64,000 nt of DNA from Onchocerca lupi. Lineage: Eukaryota > Nematoda > Chromadorea > Rhabditida > Onchocercidae. How positions within the stretch are numbered: position 1 is the first letter of the stretch; each line of letters starts with the position of its first letter. Under the pieces are notes generated by a model. The model ran no database searches, was not told where the DNA came from, and was given only the letters and a program-made list of their open reading frames with translations. The position numbers and the translations under genes were made by a program. Positions 49,044 through 62,164 of this stretch are shown here, piece by piece. The stretch is from contig JAOVVO010000018.1 of assembly GCA_028564675.1 (NCBI GenBank), positions 62,001 through 126,000 of the forward strand, written 5' to 3'.

Positions 49044-50288
49044 TCACGAAATCTGACCACAATTCTGGATGGTAATTGTCGCAGTGGTGCGACCTTTCTG
49101 TGCACCGTATCCTTCCAGGATACCATACGATTCCAAACGATCAAACGTGTCAAAGCCATCTATCAACTTACCAAATACCACATGATAATCGTCCAACCTA
49201 TGACAAAGTATTTCAGAAAAACATAAATAATGAAAAATCATTTTGAGATTAGTTCTTGTTTTGAAAAACCAAAACTGTCTGCTTCAGTATTTAAAAATAC
49301 CGCGGTAAAGATCGCTACAAAATAAGCATTGGAAGGTAGCCGATAGAGCTTGTTGGTTGCAGATTACTTTTTCAGATGATACACCCGGGGGGAATCGCAG
49401 AAATTCCTGCAGGTAATATGCAAAAAATGTATAAAATCAACAAAAAATGCAAGAAGCTTACCATGGAGCTTCATCGAAAGTAATAAAGAACCGTGAACTA
49501 ACGGTATCAGGCCATCCGTAGTTATCCATTGATAGCACTCCACGACTATCATGTTTCAGAATGAAATTTTCATCTTCAAAATATTTTTCAGCAAATATCG
49601 AGCGTCCACCGCTTCGGTCAGCATTGTTTGTTTCGAAATCACCACTCTGCAACTTATTCCACTCATTAGTATTTTAATAACTGTACATAAAAATTTTTTC
49701 CGTTTTTAAGCTAGTCAATCCTATTCTCAACAATTTTGGCCTTCTTTCTTCTCACCTCGGATTGTACCTATACATTTGAAACGAGCTATTTCAATTAATA
49801 ACTTTAAATAGAGCAAATCGTTTAAATTGCTGCAACAATAACTGCCATTTCAAAGCAATTAACTTACGCATGCACAAAATCCAGGTATGACACGATAGAA
49901 AACGCAACCCTTGTATCCGAATCCTTTTTCGCCCGTGCAGAGTGCTCGAAAATTTTCACAGGTCTTCGGGCAAATGTCATCCCTCAACTTAAAAGACAAA
50001 GAAATCAGCTTAAGTTAAATTAGTTTAATTCAATTTACATGATATATTTGTAGGGTGACGAAGAGAGAAGAGAATTAAAATTCGTATTTTTCATATTTCA
50101 ATCCCTTCTTTCATAATTTGAGAGAAAACAAGAAAATGGATTGAAATAGTATTAATTATTTCTGAGAGTGAATTTTGACAAGTGCGTCTTGAATCAAAGA
50201 ATAATGTAACCTCAAAAGTAAGTCTTCCGATTGCAGTACCTTCAGCGGCTAAATCGAAGAAAGTTTGAATTCGACCAGTTGATGACAT
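49044..50288 (-). CDS. Divergent single-domain cyclophilin
   Basis: Peptidyl-prolyl isomerase fold of the cyclophilin A type, 178 residues, no signal peptide, so cytosolic or nuclear. Exons: 50288-50211, 49987-49868, 49646-49462, 49197-49044 (TGA), all in phase. Seen: IQTFFDLAAEGTAIGRLTFE, CPKTCENFRALCTGEKGFGY, VFYRVIPGFCACSGDFETNN, FEDENFILKH, GVLSMDNYGW, SSRFFITFDEAPW, LDDYHVVFGKLIDGFD and TITIQNCGQI. By family numbering the catalytic Arg55, Phe60, Phe113, Trp121 and the HVVFG His are kept, but Met61 and Gln63 are Cys, Gln111 is Arg, Ala101 is Asp, and the usual NTNGSQ loop is altered. It may be a weak or specialised isomerase, or a binding module; the retained Trp would favour cyclosporin binding, the other changes would not. 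Closest general look is to RanBP2-type cyclophilin domains, but it stands alone here. Confidence 0.9.
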
Positions 50289-50716
50289 AATATGTTGTTG
50301 GGAATGACACTAATCTGAGCTTTTTTGACTTTCGCATATAGGAAGGAATCTATTACAATCTTCTTTATGATGAGGCCAATTTCGAAGAGCATTTCGACAA
50401 AGATATTTCATTTTCGCTTTAATAATTCTCTCCGTCTTATTAAACACCAATTTTTTCTTTCCTTTTTCCAGGTGCAACCAAAGAAAATGTGTTTGCTGAA
50501 GGGGTCAGTCCAGTTTATATTACAAAGCTCGATTCAATTTTTCCATAAAAGTAACCCTATTTATCCTGTAACAAACAACTATTACAAACAAAGTTATCGT
50601 TCTAACAAAAGCATCAAATCGTCATTTTCCGAGAATCGTTATTTTTCAAATTTTATTTACCTTCATGACTCATATTGCTCAAGATATACTTGCGCATTCG
50701 GTGACTTGACCTCTTA
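50289..50716. other. Upstream region of the cyclophilin gene
   Basis: Short spacer between the cyclophilin start and a doubtful plus-strand gene. A plus-strand open stretch from 50471 after TTTCCAG (KKMCLLKGSVQF) has an acceptor but no partner exon that fits. Confidence 0.35.
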
Positions 50717-52161
50717 ATGGCCATTGTCCAGCCTTGTGAATGGCGGCATATGGTCAGTGGCAAAAAAGAGCAATGTCCACTTATTCGTCCATTATGCTTC
50801 TCTTTCCAGCGTAATCCAAATGAGGCAAGAAGTATGCATCATTTCGGATGTTTTCCTTTGTTTTATCTCAGTTCATCATTAATTTTCATTTTCCGAAATA
50901 TGTTAGAGTTAATATAAAGAGGAAAAGGTTCGCTTCAGTATTTCTCAAAATGTTTAAATTTTTTGGAACTTTCGAAAGTTAATATATGATCGCTTTTTAA
51001 TGAAGATCTTATACTGAATAATTTGAAAATTTTGCCTTTATTTTGATTTATTTTTGCTGGAATGAATGAATGCTTGGAGCTTGAAGATAATTAGTTATTT
51101 TATATTTCGTATCAAGTATGAAGATTTTTAATTTTTTCAGCTCGATAACGCTCTGACAATAAAGAAGATTCAGAACTTATCATTGTCAGGGTACTGTTCA
51201 GTTGTTTCATTTTAATTCGATTCCCAGTGTCGATCCAAAAGCGTATTTTAATGAATGATTAGCAACGGAAAATTAGTTTTCTGGAGCTCCTAATTAGAAG
51301 TACTTTTCCAATAGTTTCAGACTGGTTGATGAAGAGAATAATGAAGACCACTGAAAGAAAGCAATCTGAAAAGCATCCGGAAGTAATCAATGAAAAATCA
51401 AGGCCCTTCACAAGTCGCTAAGAAAAACTGAACACATCAATTTATCATCAACTTCGAAAAAAAAAACGGAGAAGGGACAGTTTTTTTGAAGTCAGGTTTG
51501 TTTTCTTTATCATTTTTTCCAAAATTGTCGTTTTTAAAATAAGAATAAGCCGTATAAATCACATCAATATTTTCTAAAACATTCATGGCAGCCACACTAA
51601 TTTTTGCGTTTCTATTTCATTCACTACTTAATTTGAGATTAAATTGAAAATTGTAATTTTGTCACCTCTTATAGCAAATATAATGATATAATGACAAAAC
51701 AATTATAGTGATAAGAAAAAGTACACAAGATGGTTGCAAGAAGAAATGGAGCTTGTTATTGTTGACATTTTTGAACTTTGCAAACTTTTATACCAACCCA
51801 CTTCCGATGTTTCGTTGTTTTGTTTGAATTTATGGATTTTTTTAAATTTTGACTTTCAAAGTCACCGAAATTTATTTGGTATTTCTATCGTTCAAATTAG
51901 CAATGTTATTAGAAGAGATGACATCTACAAAATTCACAATTCAGGACGAAAATTCGCGACATGTTATGGAGCACAATACATCAGCACAGTCATCGTTACA
52001 ATGTTCGTGCTGCGGATCGAGAAGCCATCCAGGTGGAAAAAAGGCTCATGAGGTCTTTTTCTGAAGTTCCGATTGATGCTACCGCTTGTCGACAGAACTT
52101 CAATGAAGTAAAAATTCCATTGAAGCAAAAGGCAAAGAAAATAAAGATTTCCTCCAATTAA
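50717..52161 (+). CDS. Possible small basic protein, three exons
   Basis: Not recognised and only moderately supported. Exons 50717-50752 (ATG to a GTCAGT donor), 51141-51190 and 51945-52161 (TAA) join in phase to about 100 residues: MAIVQPCEWRHM, LDNALTIKKIQNLSLSG, then a charged region RDMLWSTIHQHSHRYN, ADREAIQVEKRLMRSFSEVP and a lysine-rich end KQKAKKIKISSN. The last exon has a good TTCAG-type acceptor and its reading frame is the longest of the region; the first exon is a guess, and an internal frame at the last exon's 5' part (SSLQCSCCGSRSHPGGKK) also stays open. It could also be the tail of a gene whose start was missed. Confidence 0.33.
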
Positions 52162-54327
52162 TTGATGAAAAAAATTGGTGGATGTTTTGATGGCGCTAAG
52201 AATTTTTTTTTTTTTTGATTAAGTTTATTCAAAGTAATTTCAAATTATCTGCAAATTTTCCTTGAATATTCACTTGTTTTGTGATGAAAATTTGTAATGC
52301 AAATTAGCTAGCTCCAAAGGCCAACAACTTTTGCCTTAATTGTATAATGCAATCAACATCCATTTTTTAAATAGCATTTCCAACTAATTCAAATATTACT
52401 GTATGGAGCAATTCGGAACTTTCAGCGGTTTTTCAGAGGTAATCTGAATAATCTCAAACTGTAGTGGCTAATCTCAGCAGCATCTTCTCAATAAAATTGA
52501 GTTTTTCTGAAGAAATATATTTCCTCAATTTGTATATTCTTTATTTGTATTTTTGTATTCTGTGATTTTGACATATTTCTAATGTTATAATTGCTTATTT
52601 GCATTCTTTCGCCATAATTTCATTTGCAATTTCACCCATTGTCTTATATATATCATTTTAAAGAAATTGGAAATCAATTGCAGAAGTTTGAAAGATAAAG
52701 TATTTGGCAAGAAATTTTGTATTTATTCATTCTAGTTCGCTTTTTCAAACAGTAATGAACAATACGAAATCATTTTTCCATAACAATGTTCATCCATTTC
52801 ACAACTATTTTGACAGTAATATGCCAGTTTCATGATGGCAAAATAAAAATTAATTCATAAAAATTCATTACTAAGTTCAAAAAACATATTTTTAGCTAGT
52901 ACTTTAATCAGAATGAAGTTTTCACAGAAATGCAATATCCAACTATGGAATTATAACGGAACAAACAACTAATTAATAAAACGTAATCCATGTTATATTT
53001 GGCTTAGGTATTTATAACTGCTAACAAATTTCTTTAAAAAAAAAGAAAAAATAGTGCCTTCTGCAGTTATTTCTTAATTTTCGAAGCCATCAAGGATCGA
53101 TCGGAAGATACTGCGAATGGAATTTAATTGTATTTATCCTTTTGTGATACATAACTTTAAATATTTAATGGCACAAAAGATAAAATCTTTCTTAAAAACT
53201 ATCTTAAAAGCTTTTTGGCATTTTGAAAGTGATAGATGCAAGTAATTTTAAACGTTATTAAGGCATATAATTTTCTCCTCAGAGTTTTGATAACGGTTGG
53301 GAAATCTTTTTATTTCTTTTATTTTGCTTTAAATTAATTTCCAAATCAAACTTCCTTTTATCAAACATATCTTAAGAATCAACTGGAATTGGATTATTCG
53401 ACAAGCAAGTGAAATTCAATAATTCTTTTCAAAGTTATAGATTTCTTTGAACATCAGAGGGCAACCTTCAATTACCTATTTCGGAATGAAAGTTATTACT
53501 TCATTGACACAAAACGATTAAAATTATTAAATACGGAATTGATATTTCTTTTTTGCCACGTCTAGCAAACTCGTCCGGTAAATTGACGCAAAAATCGGAA
53601 TGACGTTAACTCGTCTCGATTCGAGTGACTTCACCTTAGTCAAAACGGATTTGAGAGGCTAATCAGAGAGTAAATAAAATTGGTCCGTCTATTGTCATCA
53701 GAAGATCAGGAGAGTACACTCACTGTCACCAGCTCTTTCTCTGTCCAATTACTGCGGAAAATTGAAAAAGTAGAATAGCGCAAATGACAAATTTGTACTT
53801 TTTTCTCATTGCACTGCTCTGTGCCTCAGTGACAAGTACCGAGAGACCTATACATTCTCGTGCATGAGAGCAAATGTGGAGCGTGACTTGTGCGTGACAT
53901 ATTGGAACATATCCACTACATTTTCCGGTGGATTTCTCCTACCATCTTTCCACTCATTCGATATGCACCGAACTCATTGTTGAGAACTTACCAACTAAAG
54001 AAGAGTTCATTCATTCTGCTGTTACTAAAATCAAGCACTGTAATGGCCTCTGAAAGCTTGCACGACAACATTCCAGATATATATCATGGTTACACTTCCT
54101 AAAAGAGAATCACGTGTCCGACGCCTCGGTTGCCAAAAACTTTCGAAATTGCATTTTGACATCAGCAAAGACCTACACTTCCAAATTCTCGTTGCATGAA
54201 AAATGCGGGAAGTTAAAGGAGATTTGAATATCAGATGCATTAAAGCATCACCCAACCTATCAATCAATGGAAGATCATAGAACTTAGCTATACATCAAAT
54301 CAGAGTCAGACTGAAAGGGAAAACACA
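52162..54327. other. Intergenic region
   Basis: AT-rich, no exon with supported splice sites on either strand. Around 53560-53720 the composition is less AT-rich, with no recognised content. Confidence 0.5.
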
Positions 54328-54399
54328 GGGCTGAGCCGGTGATCGAAACCGGGACCTCTCGCACCCAAAGCGAGAATCATACCACTAGACCACTCAGCC
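54328..54399 (-). tRNA. tRNA-Pro (anticodon UGG)
   Basis: Seventy-two bases fold as a complete cloverleaf on the minus strand. The acceptor stem is GGCTGAG (54399-54393) with CTCAGCC, followed by discriminator C at 54328; the anticodon arm is TCTCGC-TTTGGGT-GCGAGA with UGG at 54367-54365; the T arm is CCGGT-TTCGATC-ACCGG. D-arm GGTCTAGTGGTA and the T-loop region give the internal A and B boxes for RNA polymerase III. TTTT on the minus strand a few bases downstream is a fitting terminator. It decodes CCA and, by wobble, other proline codons. It stands alone, with no second tRNA nearby. Confidence 0.95.
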
Positions 54400-56009
54400 A
54401 CGTAAAGGTATCCTTCTGCCTTTGCTCCATAAAACACCTGCAAAGACAGGCCATTAGGAAGGTCTTAATGTAAGTATGATACTAGTAGGACATTTTTTGG
54501 CGACCAGTTTTATTGATTTTTCGATTTTGAAATTTGGCATTATAGACTGTATGAGAGTAGTCAAATCAAATGCATACACACACATATACATATGAGAGTA
54601 ATAGCTATTTTAAAAAGAGGAAACGATAAGTTTGAGTGAGGGAAGCAATAAGATTTCAAGAAAGTATCACTTAAAAACTGACTCTGTAAGTTCCACGTTG
54701 AAGTATCATATCCGAATCCCTCTTGTAATGCAACGTTTTAAATTGCACATCATTGAATAAGAATCTTACCGCTTTCCATATTTTTTGGCAATATGGAAAA
54801 CTGAATCAGATGGATCTTCCTCACGGTATGCATTTCATATCCCTTCAAATACAATTCTCACTTTTCAACTTTTTGAAATCCGATGGATGGAAGCAATCAT
54901 TTCATGCTTGTAAACAATATCTCCTTGAGCTGTCATTCATCTGATTCCGTTCATTATTGTCTGCTGCCATCCATTCAAGGCTAGTTTCTTTACCGGCGAG
55001 TGTTCTTTTATGATCAATTTAGAGAATATTAGTTAGTCGAGAAACGGAGTGAGTAGAGGGATGCTAACTAGAGAGATAAGTTTTCTTCGACTATTCAGAA
55101 TTGGTAAAGTGTTAATAGAAGTTTAATTCTGATAATATATCGATGATAAGTAGTGCGGTAGTAAAGATGATGAGGACGTTGTATTCGAAACGCATAGAAA
55201 TGAGTAACCATTAGCTTAACGTTGGTTAACTAGGCTGTCTTACTTGTAATTGCCTTCACAGGGAACGCTGCGAAAACGAACATCGATTCCGAAACGTGAA
55301 AGTACGTAGGTTTGACAAACGCTTCACTAATTTGACGGAGCTAAAAAAAACTCCTGAACATTATAATTATTATGGAGAAGGATGAATTTTGCTTTCGACT
55401 TTTCATCATCGATAAATGCTCCAATATGCGTTTTCTGCAGCATCAATTTTGTTAATTATTCTTTTCTAGTTTGCGAAAAGTAATGCAAGGAGATATTTTT
55501 ACTTTACTGCACTAATTTATAATTATTGCTTGCAATAATCTCAATTTCATCTATGTCTCTTTCTCTTTGTTTAACTGTGGAATTCAAGTAGCAGAAAGGA
55601 AACATGGGTATTCAAGAATATTCTTTCCATCTTATGGCACTTGCAGAGCATTATAGCAGACTGAATGATATTTTCATTCAAATCGTGTTCTCTTCTATGA
55701 ATACGATTTCATTTGAACTGAGTTCGCTTATTGATAAAAGTTTTCCATAACTTATTAGATCCGCAAACTTTTAACTTTGTAGAAAACGAATCAATAGATA
55801 CATTAAATGTTATTTCTGTAGATGCAGCTTTTTGCCACAACCAAAACGATATTAAAGATTGTGGTCTTGATACATAGAATTATTGCGATGCGAGCATTGT
55901 CGAGATGTGACACTATATGTAGAAAGCAGCGCTGAAATAATCAAATGTATTTTTCTTATGTTGCTACGTAAACAATTAGTGCGACAGCGTATTTAAAAGT
56001 TTAATATTA

Positions 56010-56105
56010 CAGGTAAATTAATACTATTAAATTAAAGATTCAGTTAATAAATAATACTATAGGTAAATTAAAAGTTTAGTTAATAAATAATATCACAGGT
56101 AAAGA
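56010..56105. repeat. Imperfect AT-rich tandem repeat
   Basis: The unit AGGTAAATTAA...AGTTAATAAATAAT (about 45 bases) occurs twice in succession with small changes, followed by a third partial start (CAGGTAAAG). Confidence 0.6.
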
Positions 56106-57073
56106 AGCTCAAATCTCATGAAAGAATCTTTTGTAGATTCTCATATTGCAATGAGTTATCCCGTTAGAAGCTTTGTCATAGCATTCTGTATATTGACATC
56201 GAATAAATCGCAGAGCGAACGAAATGATTCAGAATTAATTTATTACAACTATTAAAATCGAATGCAGCGAAATCTTTGGGTTAGTCAAGTAAGAATTTTA
56301 AGCAAATTAATCGTATTTGGTAATTTTTTTCTTACATACGACCAAATTTTTAATTTTAATAAACGTAAAATTAGCTATAAGCTTAGACTTAGAAATAAGG
56401 TTGAGTGATGATTTAACCATTATTTCGAGAATTATTTGTGGACAGATTGCAAAATTTATTGCAATAGTTCTAATTTCCTTATGATGCTCCGAAATCTTCT
56501 GCCTATTCGGTCTTCTTGTCAAGATTCTCGAAAATTAGTACATTGTTCTTGATATCTGCGAGACAATAGCTGTATATTCCTGACTCTTTTATTCATGATT
56601 TCTCGAGGATTGCCGTTTTAAACATAAGCATTTGATTATTAAAAGCTAACTAAGCTCACTTTTGATCGATGCATGATTGTTGCTTTATGAAAAAGATTTC
56701 GAATATGACTGCACAGAAGCATCACTGATAAATTGAAAAGTTTAATCACAAACTGAAAGGTGCACAATCAATGAAGGTGCTCAACTCCATCGAGAGCACT
56801 CTAAAGTCTGCTGAAGCGTCACCTGTTCAGCTGACTGACCTCGTCCTCCCTCCCTTTATCATCACAACTGTTTTCATTTGCTATCGTTCAACTACCTGAA
56901 CTCCATTACGATCAATTTGCTCTCAGTTCATGTAAGGGATTTCGCACATCACGTATTATTTGTTGCTCAGCTAGATCAATTGATACGTGTTGTGCTGATT
57001 GCTAAGTTGCACTTTTCTTAAATAGCGATTCTGCCGTTTCCTACAGTTAATAACAACTAATAATTTCTATTAT

Positions 57074-57083
57074 TTTTCCACAG
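57074..57083 (+). promoter_or_regulatory. Putative trans-splice acceptor of the LBP/BPI gene
   Basis: TTTTCCACAG ends four bases before the ATG at 57088; typical for spliced-leader addition. Confidence 0.45.
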
Positions 57084-57087
57084 TACT

Positions 57088-60000
57088 ATGAATTCTGCAA
57101 ATTATTATCTACTGATTGTAGTTTGTTCTTACCACATTTTTGAAATTGGAGAAAGTATCGGTTTGGAGTTACCAGCAGACGCATCTATAGCCGATACTCG
57201 ACCCGATGTATTTTTGTCTAATGGACATATGCAAACTACAACTCCTGGAATTCCAGTTGTGCTGGAAACTGGACCAACGGATTTACAATTACATAAAAAA
57301 GATCATCATAAACCTCTGCATATAGGCACACCAGCTGGAATATATTTTCGAATTAGTCAAAAGGTTAGTTTAAAATATTTTAATTGTCAAATGTCAATAT
57401 TTTTCAAAGTTTAAAATTTTAACTAATTCATTGGGTGGACGAGAATGCTTTACTTGCTGAACTTTTATGATTAAATAACAACAGAAAGCAAATGATAAAT
57501 TCTGTATAATAACATTATGATATTGTTGTTTCATCTGTCATTCAATCCAAAATCTGAATTGACATAATTTTTAGGAAATCCACGCATACTCTGCATGCAT
57601 GACATCCAATTTAGTTCCCAATTAAAAAAAATCTGCATAAACTAGTTAAGCTAAACTTCACTACTTTTAGGGTGTGGATTACATCACAAGTTTGGCTGCC
57701 GAAGCATTACCACAATTGCTGGAAAAGTCCGAAATGCCAACTGTTGAACAACCACAGATCAAAATTTCACATTTAACTATCGATAAATTTAGTAATCCGA
57801 CAATAAAGGCCAAATTCCTTGCTAACATCGGTTAGCAAATCTTTCAACCATTAGCTTTATTAAACTTTTCTCTCTGCGCAGTAAGTAACAATAACTTATA
57901 GAATGTTACCAATGTTTTCTTCAATACACAAGCTTATCCTAATGAAGCAATTTCACCATCTGAAGAAGAAAAACTAAATCCGAGCTGCCAAGTTTGTTTT
58001 ACAGTATCATCATCCTGAAAAGTACATTTTGTTTATCTCTCTCAATGTTTAATCTTTCAATTTTTCTTTCTTTTTACCCACACGATGATGAAAATACTTG
58101 ATATATCAAATATGTTAACAATGAAAGACAGCCAAGAGTGTAGAAATTTAAAAAAAATTTTGCAGGCATTGGAGCATATGTATTTTTGCCTCAGGTGACG
58201 CTTAACGCAGTCTACGACGCCTCCACATTCTTCAGTACACATAAAGGGAAGTTGAAAGCTGATGTGCAAAATTTAAGTGTCACAATGGAAATACACATTA
58301 GCCGGAATGAAAGTGAAAAATTGAATATTATTGAGGTCAGTGTTTACCTCCTGTAAGCAAATCATAGAAGTAATTCGGGCCAACACTTGACAGATTTTAA
58401 GGAATTCATTTTTGAGCTTTGAGTATATTAACACTTGACATATTCAGAACTCTCAGTCATTAATCAGATTTCGCAGTTTTTTAACTGCTTTATCATATTG
58501 AGTATTGCATGACATTTTGTGTCACAAAAAGAATCTAATTGCCTATACTATTATCTCTGTTAATGGCAATCATTATCATTATATCCATTAGTATTTCTGA
58601 TCAGATTTATTCACAATGTGGTAAAAAATTTTTGTCACCTCTTACTTTGTGTCCATTGATTTCCAGACACCAGTGTGTAATGTCACTTCTGATCTTGTAA
58701 GGATTGTTTTCGCAGGTGACATGTCGACTTATCTAAACTTACTTAGGTAAGCAATTTGTTTCATCATGTTCTGCTTTAGTTAGCTTATTTTTTAATTTTT
58801 CAGTTTATTAACATACCATTCCTGTCTAAGTATCTTTCATTAATTTATTGATTTTATTTAAATATCATCATTTACAAGCAGGTCAGTGATTGAACAAACA
58901 GTAACTGATGTTCTCGGAAGCGAACTTTGTCAACTCGCTGTAAAAATAGGGCAATTCTTCGAGCAACAAAAGCAACAGGTTACTTTCACCGCATTTTTCA
59001 AAAAATTGACGTAAATTCTTATAAATGATTCCTTTAAATTAATTAAGATTCTGATGACTACGCCTATCCCACAAACGACATCACCCACACCAACGCCCAC
59101 AAATCTATTAGAATTTAGCAAACTATACCAACCAATTGATGTGAAACCTGTGGAAAGTGTTGAAAATGAAAATGCCTTCTATGAAACATCCGACGAAAAG
59201 GTATGGATAAAGACTCCAGCATTATTTTATCAAATTACCTAATACATATGTCACAAATTTGAATTGTCAAAATTCTTATTAAATCACAGATTTTCGGTCG
59301 TGTTCAGTGAATTTTATATTTAGTTGAAACTTAACAAACCAAACTATATTTGAGACTTAATTAATTTATTAAAAAATAAATCTGCAAACTGGTAATAGCA
59401 TCAGTCTAGCAAAGCATTGAAAATGAAACAAGCATCGTTTTTGCATACTGCAGTAATAAGATTTATTTTTGCGCCCCTTTTTAGACGGAAAATGTTGAAG
59501 ATTTGGCAGCAAAATTTGCAGCTGATTTATGTGCTGACGACCGGGTCGACATGAATGTAGTGCCATATACTGGAGATGCGGTTTACGTGCGAAGCAAACG
59601 TGAAATTCATTTTAGAACAACTCCTGGAAGCCAACGTTTCAATCCACTGTTGAAAGACGGTCTTTGGGCACCCGATTTGACATTATTGTACTCACCAAAG
59701 TTCTCAAATAAGGTAAGTCACCTTTTTCCTTTTGATTTTTAGGCTTTTTAAAAATCTTTTATCGATTCTCCATGTCATAAAATCTCGGGATTTTTTTGCA
59801 CGCAGAGATAACTTCTGGCTTAAATCATTTAATAACTTTAAGAGCACAATATGCTGTAAGAAGTTAAGGCAATATAATAATATTGAATTCTTATTTACCA
59901 GGATGTGATATTCGGGCTTGATGCGGGAATTGTATTTTTTGGACAAAAAGCTAAAAATGTCGATCGACCAAACATGCTTAATATATCAGCTTTTGATGAT

Positions 60001-62164
60001 CAAGTTCGTTGTTAATTTCGAACTGGAAATTGTGTAAACCAAGTTTTGACATAATTAATCAGGAACAGAATGCATGTAATGTTTGCAGAACCTGACCTTT
60101 CCTTCTATTAAAGTCTATCAAATAATGCGTAAATTAAACAGAACACTTTGACGACAAGTAAAGTGACCCGGGAAATCCTTATCCCTGTACATTTGGAGAT
60201 GAAAATAATTTTAATGATTTACAAAATGAGTCTTAATGATCTTAATGATTTACAGTTTCCTTTCAGTGATCTTTATTTCAGATGTTTGGTGTGATTATCA
60301 GCGAGTATGTACCCAATACGTTCTTTGCACATATTTACGACGAAAATATGGGAATGTTACGTGAAACGTTTCGTGCTCATAACTTGCCGAAATTTATAAA
60401 GCCAATAGCTAAGTTACTCTGCTCTCGTTGTGAACTTCAGTTTATCGCCAATCTAACTAGGTTTGATCATCAAATTTATGTGTTATCGATTAATAGTTCT
60501 TTTTTTTCGAAATGCAGAAATTATTCTTGTAAGGACTATTTGAGGATTATCGGATAATGATTCACTTTCTGAATTAATTCCTGATTTTGGAGAAATAAAT
60601 TGAAAAACTTTGAAAATGCCAATTTCTAATGCCAAGTTCGACATATTAATATTTATGATTTTCTACTTATTATTAAATGGTAGAATGGAATTTATTTTAT
60701 GGAAAAGATTTTTGTCTTCATTTCCTCATGAATAATTTCAAAATTGTTCCAGACGGCCATTTCTCGTTGTCAGTCAACAAGGTGTTAAAATTGATCTTCA
60801 AGTTGATTTGCTGATTTTATTCGTCGGTAAAACACGGCAGCATAATGTTGTTAATGCAAACGCAGAGCTTGATGTAACGGTGAGCTGATCTGCTTTGAAA
60901 TTTTGAAGTAGGAAATGTTTGATTTAAGAGAATTTTTGATATAATTAAAGAAAAGTTTTGATAAGTTCAAAATATGAAGTTATCTAGGTATTCCATGATT
61001 CTCATAGGTATGATAAGAAAGAACATGAAGTAGATATACGGGATTTGTTTCAAAAGAATTAAACGATTAGTGATGAAATCAACAGTAAAAAACAGTGAGA
61101 TTACAATCCAATCAACTTATGGGTGTCCTTCTGATGGTTCTGCCCTTATCGGAAATTATTAGTGGTATTTAGTTACGATCCAGCAGAAAGAAGGATGAGC
61201 TTACACATGACAAGCACTGAGTCAGCAAGAAATACAACTTTGATTAATCTTTATATTAGCGTAATCCACATAGAAAGATAAAATTTTTCGATATAATATT
61301 TAACAAGAGTTAAGGTTCGTCCGTATCTCAGACACAGCCGATTGTATGGTGATGTCGCATTGACCGGTGTGGACATCAAGCTGAAAGGGGTTCGTTTTTA
61401 CACCAGAAAAAATGAATTTGATGAGGAAAATCATTTTCACTTAACTCGACCCTTATGAATGAAATAATTTTTTATTTTGAACTGATGCCAATAAAATATC
61501 TAGCCGTTACATGTACATGTTTTTGTTTCCATTGCATTCCTTTTTATATGGGAATAAGTGGAACGTTTGCGAATACGATTCGTAAGGCATTGAATACTGT
61601 GGTACCGAAGAAACTTTGGCCAAAAATAAAGAAGCGTCTGCGATTTGCGTTCAATCAGCGAGGTAATATGAAAATTTAGAAAGCAAACAAATTCTTCAAG
61701 TGCAAGAAAGAAAAATAAAGGCGCAATAAAAGCACTTCTAGAGCCTCAATTCCATAACTACTCCATAATAATCTCTAAATTTTTTTGAAATTCTGCACAC
61801 GTCTAATATCAATTCTTTTCTTAGAAATCTCATTTCAGGCATTAGGCTGCCGGTGATGTGCGGTGTTGAACTAGAAAGACCATCGCTAAGTTACATCGAT
61901 CATGCCATTGTTATCGACACCGATTTCAGGTTGTTCTTTAAACTTCCCATTTGCAGCTCTTTTTCCCTTTTGTCATTCAAAAGCGAAACTCTCGAATACT
62001 TTTCAAGAAGAAAGTTGCATGTAGATATAAACTATACAAGATATACATCTACACTTTGTAGCTATGATTTACCACGATTCATCCGGAAATTTAAATTGTA
62101 CATTAATGCGGAGATCGCACGAGCAAGGAAGAAAGAGCAGATAGAAAGTGAGGAAGATTACTGA
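57088..62164 (+). CDS. Secreted LBP/BPI-family lipid-binding protein
   Basis: Member of the LBP/BPI/CETP family: boomerang-shaped secreted proteins that hold lipid, in vertebrates bacterial LPS. Thirteen exons: 57088-57363, 57671-57830, 58166-58335, 58667-58746, 58882-58978, 59048-59200, 59485-59712, 59902-60003, 60282-60460, 60753-60879, 61315-61393 (or 61389), 61504-61662 (start uncertain), 61839-62164, about 711 residues. A signal-like start (YYLLIVVCSYHIFEIGES) and a long pre-domain segment precede the family start GIYFRISQKGVDYITSLAAE and IKISHLTIDKF. A conserved-type Cys lies in ETPVCNVTSDL and its partner may be SELCQLAVK. A Thr/Pro linker (TTSPTPTPTNLL) sits mid-protein, then the C-terminal barrel (FNPLLKDGLWAPDLTLLYSP, QQGVKIDLQVDLLILF, TFANTIRKALNTVVPKKLW, IRLPVMCGVELERPSLSY). 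The final exon adds a charged tail ending ARKKEQIESEEDY, longer than in vertebrate relatives. Ligand unknown; innate defence or lipid carriage are both possible. Confidence 0.85.

Larger units (their letters stand above)
54400..57087. other. Intergenic region upstream of the LBP/BPI gene
   Basis: No supported gene. Contains an imperfect tandem repeat at about 56010-56105 and, near 57000, the likely promoter and trans-splice site of the next gene. Confidence 0.5.

Noticed and set aside
57932..57991. Possible extra exon in the LBP/BPI gene (ISPSEEEKLNPSC)
   Set aside because: Including it breaks phase with the next exon; direct joining of 57830 to 58166 keeps the frame.
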